Assembly: GCA_964427175.1 (NCBI GenBank)
Contig: CAYRTP010000100.1
Coordinates: forward strand, 1 to 9,263
Reading direction: 5' to 3'
DNA: 9,263 bases
From: CAMEON01 sp964427175
Lineage (GTDB): Bacteria; Bacillota; Clostridia; Oscillospirales; CAG-272
Below the pieces are notes generated by a model, which saw nothing but the letters and a program-made list of their open reading frames with translations, did no database searches and had not been told where the DNA came from. This document shows, piece after piece, positions 4,716-9,263 of the stretch. Positions within the stretch are counted from its first letter, which is position 1. Each line of letters starts with the position of its first letter. The position numbers and the translations under genes are program-made.

Positions 4716-6500
4716 ATGAACAAATGCAAGAAATTTTTCTCCGGGATCCTCAAAAACGTGTGGTTCGGGATCACGACCTGCTTCAAGGCTTCCAAATTCT
4801 ACTTTTCCATGAAGCTGGTGATCCTGATGTTCACCACCTTGATCCCGCTTGTGAATCTGTGGCTGTGGAAAGAGGTACTGAATGGTATCACGGACTTTGA
4901 GCGTCACAAAAAAGCCATGCTCGCGTATATGACGATCTATCTGGTACTCCTGCTGGCGACCAATTTGATCGACCGCTTCGATACCTATGTGGTGCGTCGA
5001 TATCGAGATGAATTGATGTTTTACATCGATGTGGTCATGATGGAAAAGACCTCGCGCATGGATCTCTCCTTCTTTGACTCCGCCCAAATGGGGGATAAGG
5101 TGCGACACACAAGGGATAGTTTCCTCACCGTAATCGGTTTGTCTTGGGTCGTGTTCGATATTCTGTCCTCTTTGATCAACGTGGTGGCCACGCTGGTTAT
5201 CGTTTGCGCCTATAAATGGTGGCTTGGGGTTGTCACGTTGATCCTGTTGATCCCGTTCATGCTCTACAACAAAAAACGCACCGAGCGAAAGATGGAAATG
5301 GAAAAGGAGCAGCTCCGCGATAACCGCAAAAAGGATTACTACAACGGCGTGTTCTTCAACAACGATATTCAGTTTGAGATCAAGCTGAACAATATCGGCT
5401 CGTACTTTATCGGTAAATATAAGGAAACGTGGCAGAAGCTATACAAGATCAATCGGTCGGAGGATATCCGGCATAGTATCATCAATACGCTCATCATGAT
5501 CGTCAACGTTTCCAGCGAATTTTTGGTGCTGACCGTCTCGGTTTTCGACGTTGTAAACCAGCAGATCGGCATCGGTGATCTGCAATACAACCTCAGCATG
5601 GTCTCGCGCTTACGGAGCCAATCACAGACCCTTATGAATTTGGTCAATCGTTTTCTCAAAGATAACACCCGCTTGATCGAACTGCAAGAATTTATGGACA
5701 TTGAACCCGAGGTAGAAAAGAGCGGAACGCGGATGCCGTCAAGTAACCCCAAAATTGAGTTTTGTAACGTATCCTTCCGCTACCCCAATGCCGAGCAGTA
5801 TGTGCTGAAGAATTGCTCCTTTACCATTGAACCCCACGAAAAGATCGGGCTGATCGGCCTCAACGGCGCAGGAAAGTCCACCATCATCAAGCTGATGTTC
5901 CGCTTCTACGACCCCGAGGAGGGAAGCATCAAGCTGGACGGCGTAGATCTGAAGGAGTACGACGTATATGCCGTGCGGAAAGTGTTCGGTGTTCTGTTCC
6001 AGGATTACGTCACCTACTGCCTGCCTCTCCGCGAGATCATTGCGCTATCCGACTTTGACGAGCGTTTCAATGACGAGAAACTAAAAAAGGCTTGCGACAT
6101 AAGCGGCGCAAGCGAAGTCATCAAGGATTGGGAGAACGGCTATGACAGCGTCCTCGGCCGCTACTATGCGGATAACGGCAAAGATCTTTCGGGCGGTCAA
6201 TGGCAGCTCGTCGGCCTTGCCCGCGCCTACTTTAAGGATAGCGAATACATGATCCTCGACGAGCCCTCCGCCGCACTGGATCCTATTTCGGAGGATCGGA
6301 TATTTGAACAGCTCTATCATTTGAGCGAGGGTAAGAGCTCGGTCACGATCTCGCACCGACTTTCAAACACAACCCTTGCCGATAAGATTCTCGTTATCGG
6401 TGACGGTCACATTATTGAGCAGGGGTCGCATTTTGAGCTTTTGAGGCGGGGCGGGAAGTATGCGGAGTTGTTCAATTTGCAGGCGAGTAAATACATTTAA
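4716..6500 (+). CDS. ABC exporter half-transporter 2 (membrane domain fused to ATPase), 594 aa
   Basis: The architecture is the same as its upstream neighbour: a hydrophobic N-terminal half with spans near residues 30-55, 70-88, 140-185 and 250-275, then a nucleotide-binding domain. The domain has Walker A GLNGAGKST (381-389), Q-loop Q429, canonical signature LSGGQ (491-495), Walker B YMILDEP with D515-E516, and H-loop H547. ATG 4716 is chosen over GTG 4707 because AAAGGCGGG (4699-4707) is correctly spaced for the ATG and abuts the GTG. The two proteins are clearly related but divergent, and adjacent genes of this kind usually encode a heterodimeric exporter (BmrCD and LmrCD are examples). 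No protease domain of the bacteriocin-processing type is present, and no precursor peptide gene is seen nearby. This weakens, but does not exclude, a peptide-maturation role. It ends the operon. Confidence 0.92.
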   Translation: MNKCKKFFSGILKNVWFGITTCFKASKFYFSMKLVILMFTTLIPLVNLWLWKEVLNGITDFERHKKAMLAYMTIYLVLLLATNLIDRFDTYVVRRYRDELMFYIDVVMMEKTSRMDLSFFDSAQMGDKVRHTRDSFLTVIGLSWVVFDILSSLINVVATLVIVCAYKWWLGVVTLILLIPFMLYNKKRTERKMEMEKEQLRDNRKKDYYNGVFFNNDIQFEIKLNNIGSYFIGKYKETWQKLYKINRSEDIRHSIINTLIMIVNVSSEFLVLTVSVFDVVNQQIGIGDLQYNLSMVSRLRSQSQTLMNLVNRFLKDNTRLIELQEFMDIEPEVEKSGTRMPSSNPKIEFCNVSFRYPNAEQYVLKNCSFTIEPHEKIGLIGLNGAGKSTIIKLMFRFYDPEEGSIKLDGVDLKEYDVYAVRKVFGVLFQDYVTYCLPLREIIALSDFDERFNDEKLKKACDISGASEVIKDWENGYDSVLGRYYADNGKDLSGGQWQLVGLARAYFKDSEYMILDEPSAALDPISEDRIFEQLYHLSEGKSSVTISHRLSNTTLADKILVIGDGHIIEQGSHFELLRRGGKYAELFNLQASKYI

Positions 6501-6635
6501 TTGCAAAGAGAGAGGTTTCAGGGATAAAAATTTGAGACGCGGTAATCAAAGAAAGGACGAGGATCACCAAGTTCATTATCGCGCGCATAAGAACGCGCAA
6601 GAACGACAATGTGAAGATTGATTTACAAATATCGG
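6501..6635. other. Intergenic stretch after the ABC operon, no gene recognised
   Basis: Nothing recognisable as a gene is present. A GCGCG/CGCGC inverted repeat (6581-6585 with 6594-6598) could form a small hairpin but lacks a T-run, so it is not a terminator. An open frame from 6536 to 6658 has no start codon in its first part. Confidence 0.5.
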
Positions 6636-6664
6636 TTGCAATGCACGTGGATTTATGATATAAT
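6636..6664 (+). promoter_or_regulatory. Orphan promoter ahead of the terminator hairpin (P3)
   Basis: TTGCAA (6636-6641) and TATAAT (6659-6664) are spaced by 17 nt, with the same extended TGATATAAT -10 as the other promoters in the window. The expected start is near 6671. No ORF follows: the strong hairpin at 6712 is reached after about 40 nt. Confidence 0.7.
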
Positions 6665-6670
6665 GATCAG

Positions 6671-6751
6671 TTGTCACGGTTCATTTTTTCGACCGCAGTG
6701 AGCAAAGAAAAAGCCTCTGAGAAATTTCTCGATTTCTCAGAGGCTAATTTT
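6671..6751 (+). ncRNA. Candidate small non-coding RNA of about 80 nt
   Basis: The unit is bounded by promoter P3 and by the terminator hairpin at 6712-6745 and contains no usable ORF. Its first 40 nt include a T-rich stretch, TTCATTTTTTCG, flanked by CGGT and ACCG, which could make a weak hairpin. It may be a genuine small RNA, an abandoned leader whose gene was lost, or a simple transcription insulator between the two operons. The sequence alone cannot separate these. Confidence 0.35.
6712..6751 (+). terminator. Strong, probably bidirectional terminator
   Basis: AGCCTCTGAGAAAT (6712-6725) and ATTTCTCAGAGGCT (6732-6745) form a perfect 14-bp stem with a 6-nt loop. The plus-strand tail is AATTTTA, a modest T-run. 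On the minus strand the tail is TTTTCTTTG, also suitable. It is the only convincing terminator between the ABC operon and the next gene string, so it probably serves both the operon read-through and the P3 transcript. Confidence 0.8.
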
Positions 6752-6787
6752 ACGTTTATCTTACTACCACCTATGTCTATAAAACGA

Positions 6788-6816
6788 TTGAAATGTTCAT
6801 AGAAATATGATATAAT
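6788..6816 (+). promoter_or_regulatory. Promoter of the second gene string (P4)
   Basis: TTGAAA (6788-6793) and TATAAT (6811-6816) have a 17-nt spacer and the extended TGATATAAT -10. The start of transcription is expected near 6823. It would drive the broken YdeI/OmdA-type gene and the downstream hydrolase, alkyltransferase and dehydrogenase, which follow with short gaps. Confidence 0.8.
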
Positions 6817-6827
6817 AAACTAACCGA

Positions 6828-6839
6828 AAATTCAGAATA
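6828..6839 (+). promoter_or_regulatory. Operator-like near-palindrome downstream of P4
   Basis: AAATTCAGAATA differs from the element at 566-577 only in the central base. It lies at the same distance (11 nt between the -10 box and the element) from TATAAT. Its dyad is ATTC-A-GAAT. Common control of the two transcription units by one repressor is a possible reading. Confidence 0.4.
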
Positions 6840-6853
6840 TGATGAGGTGGATA

Positions 6854-7424
6854 ATGGAACACCTAAAGACCTTTTATACGAGCGACAGGCAAGAGTGGAG
6901 AATGTGGCTCGCTGAAAATTTTGAAACGGAAAGCGAAATTTGGTTTGTTTTTCCTATGAAGGAATCGGGCGACAAGTCGCTTTTGTATAATGATGTCGTC
7001 GAAGAAGTGCTTTGTTTCGGCTGGATCGACAGCACGATCAAGCATATCGATCCCACCCATCGCGCGTAACGGTTCACACCGAGAAAGAAAGGCAGTCCAT
7101 ATTCCCGACCGAATATTGAACGGCTGATATGGCTTGAGGAGCGAGGAATGCTCCACCCAAGTGTGAGAGATGACGTACTACCGATCATTCGCGCGCCGTA
7201 TATCTTTCCAAGCGATGTACTTGATGCAATAAGATCAGATTGCGGTTGCATGGGAAAACTACGAAAAATTATCAGAGCCTTACAAGCGTATCCGCATTGC
7301 CTATATAGATGCGGCGAGAAAACGCCCCGACGAGTTCCATAAACGCCTTGAAAGCTTTATTAAAAAGACTCGCGCGGGTAAAATGATCGTGGGGTACGGT
7401 GGGATAGACAAATATTATCAATGA
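6854..7424 (+). pseudogene. YdeI/OmpD-associated (OmdA-type) family gene, broken by a stop and a frameshift
   Basis: The reading starts at ATG 6854 (GAGG at 6844-6847). It shows the family pattern: an N-terminal W-x-x-WL-x-x-N segment, then EEVLCFGWIDSTIKHIDPT. It meets a TAA at 7067-7069 just where relatives continue with a residue before RFTPRKKGSPYS; that motif does continue in frame after the stop. A CAA-to-TAA change would explain it. A second lesion follows: after DVLDAIRSD (to 7240) the homologous text resumes one base later as AVAWENYEKLSEPYKRIRIA and runs to KMIVGYGGIDKYYQ, ending at TGA 7422-7424. An extra T at about 7241 would explain the shift. ATGs at 6839 and 6842 are less well placed. 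The family has been linked to bacteriocin protection and is otherwise poorly understood. The old stop overlaps the ATG of the next gene (ATGA), showing former coupling. Confidence 0.85.
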
Positions 7425-8392
7425 CAAAACAAAATTTGAGGAAATTGATGATGAAATACCCAATAAACAAAGAATTTTCGCCGTACTCGCGCTTTGCGCC
7501 GCCGATCCAAAACGCGAAAATGGCAGGATGGATGGGCTCAATGATGAAGCCGCCGAGTTGGGTGCAAAAGAACCGCGACCACGAGGTTTCTGTCAAAAAA
7601 GAAACTATCAAAAGCTATGACGGCGCAGAGATTGAAATACTGATCTTCGACCCTTACGGAATTGAAGAACCCGCACCTTGCCTTGTGTATGATCACGGCG
7701 GCGGTTTCTTCTTCGGCGGTGCAGGATACCACTATAAGCTCGCAAAGCAGTACGCACTTGAGACACCTTGCAAGGTGGTTTTCGTGCAGTACCGACTTGC
7801 GCTCAAGAATCCCCATCCGACACCTGTCTGTGACTGCTATTCAGCTCTGCGGTGGACGTTTGAAAATGCGGATAAGCTGAACATAGACAAGGCCAAGATC
7901 GCCGTTGGCGGCGACAGCGCGGGCGGTGCGCTCGCGGCGGCAGTTTGTCAGATGGCAAGAGACAGAGGTACGGATATGCCGCTCTTTCAGCTCCTCGTCT
8001 ATCCTGTGACAGACCGCAGAATGAATTACGATTCTTGCTGTAAGTTTACCGATACGCCCATGTGGAACGCGAAGCTTTCGGTCAAGATGTGGCAGGGTTA
8101 TGTGCAGGACGAAAACGCCCCCGATATCGCCTACGCCTCACCGATGGAGGCGAAAATCTTTGAAAATCTGCCAAGTGCATACGTGGAGACTGCCGAGTTT
8201 GACTGCCTGCACGACGAGGGCATAGCCTATGCAGAGGTGCTTCGCAAAGCAGGCGTGTCGGTGGAGCTGAACGAAACCCAAGGCACGATGCACGGCTTTG
8301 ACATCGTAGAAAAAGCCCCGACGACCAAGGCGGCAGTGGCGAATCGCATTGATTATATGCAAAGGTGCTTTTTTGATGATAGAGTGAAATGA
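7421..8392 (+). CDS. Alpha/beta hydrolase of the hormone-sensitive-lipase type (esterase), 323 aa
   Basis: The protein is a carboxylester hydrolase of the HSL group (alpha/beta hydrolase fold 3). The oxyanion-hole motif HGGGFFFGG starts at residue 92. The nucleophile elbow GGDSAGG gives Ser166, the EFDCLHDEG segment gives Asp261, and MHGFD gives His291, so the catalytic triad is complete. There is no signal peptide, so it should act in the cytoplasm, probably on short acyl esters; the natural substrate is unknown. The ATG at 7421 overlaps the stop of the broken upstream gene. ATGs at 7448 and 7451 are better served by GAGG (7438-7441), so the true protein may be 9 or 10 residues shorter. The triad numbers refer to the long form. 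A 24-bp gap to the alkyltransferase gene suggests co-transcription. Confidence 0.9.
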   Translation: MTKQNLRKLMMKYPINKEFSPYSRFAPPIQNAKMAGWMGSMMKPPSWVQKNRDHEVSVKKETIKSYDGAEIEILIFDPYGIEEPAPCLVYDHGGGFFFGGAGYHYKLAKQYALETPCKVVFVQYRLALKNPHPTPVCDCYSALRWTFENADKLNIDKAKIAVGGDSAGGALAAAVCQMARDRGTDMPLFQLLVYPVTDRRMNYDSCCKFTDTPMWNAKLSVKMWQGYVQDENAPDIAYASPMEAKIFENLPSAYVETAEFDCLHDEGIAYAEVLRKAGVSVELNETQGTMHGFDIVEKAPTTKAAVANRIDYMQRCFFDDRVK

Positions 8393-8416
8393 CGATATAA
8401 AAGTGAGGCGGTTCAT

Positions 8417-8956
8417 ATGTACTATTATTATGATTATCATTCGCCCGTAGGAAAATTAACGGTCGCATCGGACGAAAAAAACATCGTTGGCTTATGGCTT
8501 GACGGTCAAAGATATTACATGGATGTTTTAGATGGAAAGACCTATCAAGAAAAAGAGACCGAGGCTATCAAGCTTGCAAAGAATTGGTTGGACCGGTATT
8601 TTAACGGGGAAAAGCCTGAAATCAACGAGCTGCCAATCGAATTTATTGGGAGCGATTTCAGAGTACAGGTATGGAAAATACTTTCCGAAATTCCTTACGG
8701 CAAGGTCACTACGTACGGTGATATAGCCAAACAGATCGCGGCGCAAAAGAGAACCCCAAAAATGTCCGCTCAAGCGGTAGGAGGCGCGGTTGGACGCAAT
8801 CCGATCTCGATCATTATCCCATGCCATAGAGTCGTGGGAGCTGACGGGAGCTTAACAGGATATTCCGGCGGAGTTAAAGTGAAAACAAAGCTTTTAGAGC
8901 TTGAAGGCGTGGATATGTCGAAATTATATATTCCGACAAAAGGAACGGCACTGTAA
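8417..8956 (+). CDS. ogt: Methylated-DNA--[protein]-cysteine S-methyltransferase, 179 aa
   Basis: This suicide DNA-repair protein transfers the alkyl group from O6-alkylguanine to its own cysteine. The acceptor is Cys136 in the invariant PCHRVVG motif. The supporting residues have the same spacing as in the human enzyme: Asn128 in GRNP (8 residues before the cysteine), His137, and Glu163 in LELEG (27 after). The DNA-binding helix region is around YGKVTTYGDIA (about 94-104). The N-terminal ribonuclease-H-like domain begins MYYYYDYHSPVGKLTVAS. There is no Ada-type regulatory domain, so it is the Ogt-like stand-alone form and not an adaptive-response sensor. GAGGCGG (8405-8411) supports ATG 8417. 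The gene lies between the esterase and dehydrogenase genes in one probable transcript. Confidence 0.95.
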   Translation: MYYYYDYHSPVGKLTVASDEKNIVGLWLDGQRYYMDVLDGKTYQEKETEAIKLAKNWLDRYFNGEKPEINELPIEFIGSDFRVQVWKILSEIPYGKVTTYGDIAKQIAAQKRTPKMSAQAVGGAVGRNPISIIIPCHRVVGADGSLTGYSGGVKVKTKLLELEGVDMSKLYIPTKGTAL

Positions 8957-8974
8957 AAGCGAGAAGGAGTTATT

Positions 8975-9263
8975 ATGTTAACTTATACGTATATATCAAG
9001 AGGAAAATTCGGCTTGGTTGAGAAACCAAAGCCTACAATACAGCACGAGAGGGATGCGATTGTCAAGGTCACGCTTGCGAGCATCTGTTCGAGTGATTTA
9101 CATATTAAACACGGTAGCGTGCCGAGGGCGGTGGAGGGAATCACGGTCGGTCACGAGATGGTCGGTGTCGTGGAACAAGTCGGCTCGGCGGTCAAGCATG
9201 TAAGGCCAGGCGACAGAGTCACGGTCAACGTGGAAACCTTCTGCGGCGAGTGCTTCTTCTGCA
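8975..9263 (+). CDS. Zinc-dependent alcohol dehydrogenase (MDR superfamily), N-terminal part
   Basis: Ninety-six codons are seen before the window ends. The GroES-like catalytic domain is clear: first catalytic zinc ligand Cys38 in ASICSSDLH, then GHEMVGVVEQVG with His60-Glu61, then PGDRV at 78-82. The beginning of the structural-zinc cysteine cluster, CGECFFC (Cys90, Cys93, Cys96), sits at the edge. This pattern predicts an NAD(P)-dependent dehydrogenase of the threonine/sorbitol/alcohol type; the cofactor domain and substrate cannot be seen. AAGGAG (8964-8969) lies 5 nt before ATG 8975. It follows the alkyltransferase gene by 18 bp, so it probably belongs to the same operon. Confidence 0.92.
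   Translation, partial: MLTYTYISRGKFGLVEKPKPTIQHERDAIVKVTLASICSSDLHIKHGSVPRAVEGITVGHEMVGVVEQVGSAVKHVRPGDRVTVNVETFCGECFFC

Noticed and set aside
4241..5108. Minus-strand open frames opposite the two ABC genes
   Set aside because: They are complements of conserved ABC motifs and have no independent support.
6581..6598. GCGCG/CGCGC inverted repeat as a terminator of the ABC operon
   Set aside because: It has a short stem with no T-run; the hairpin at 6712-6745 is a far better terminator.
6536..6658. Open stretch of 41 codons after the ABC operon
   Set aside because: There is no ATG, GTG or TTG in its first two thirds and no ribosome binding site placed for one; its end overlaps promoter P3.
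1..9263. CRISPR array, tRNA or rRNA genes, insertion sequence
   Set aside because: I saw no regularly spaced repeats, no tRNA-like cloverleaf, no rRNA motifs, no transposase and no terminal inverted repeats.

Overview
The window looks like a chromosomal stretch of a Clostridia-type Bacillota, probably an uncultured gut lineage. This is inferred from strong AAAGGAGG-type ribosome binding sites, promoters of the TTGNNN-N17-TATAAT type with an extended TG motif, tightly overlapping genes, and protein families common in that group. No species assignment is attempted.

Layout. (1) Bases 1-285, minus strand: the N-terminal 95 residues of a LysR-type regulator, cut by the window edge, with its own promoter at 331-359. 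(2) Bases 526-895, plus strand: an elaborate leader. A near-perfect promoter is followed by a 16-residue leader peptide gene, two intrinsic terminators in tandem, two mutually exclusive antiterminator pairings, and a second 16-residue ORF whose stop overlaps the next start codon. (3) Bases 896-6500: a tightly packed four-gene operon. It encodes a 600-aa 'ABC-class' ATPase (PF09818/COG3044 type), an 80-aa XRE-type DNA-binding protein, and two full ABC exporter half-transporters that probably form a heterodimer. (4) Bases 6501-6853: a non-coding gap with a promoter running straight into a strong 14-bp terminator hairpin (a possible small RNA), then the promoter of the next unit. (5) Bases 6854-9263: a second gene string. 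It holds a broken YdeI/OmdA-family gene (one nonsense codon and one frameshift), an alpha/beta-hydrolase esterase, an O6-alkylguanine-DNA alkyltransferase, and the start of a zinc-dependent alcohol dehydrogenase.

The most interesting part is the leader plus operon at 526-6500. One arm of antiterminator 1 lies inside the leader peptide codons. If it pairs, it releases the 3' arm of terminator 1, and that arm can then pair with the 5' arm of terminator 2. One ribosome-stalling event could therefore relieve both terminators in sequence. This architecture resembles ribosome-mediated attenuators that control antibiotic-resistance and drug-export genes in Bacillota, such as the BmrB leader ahead of the heterodimeric exporter BmrCD, and ermK. 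I infer that the ATPase/XRE/ABC-ABC operon is an inducible defence or export module responding to translation stress. The substrate, and the role of the PF09818-type ATPase in it, cannot be read from the sequence.

A second notable pattern is a near-palindrome, AAATTCWGAATA, placed at exactly the same distance downstream of the -10 box in the operon promoter and in the promoter of the second gene string. It may be a shared operator.
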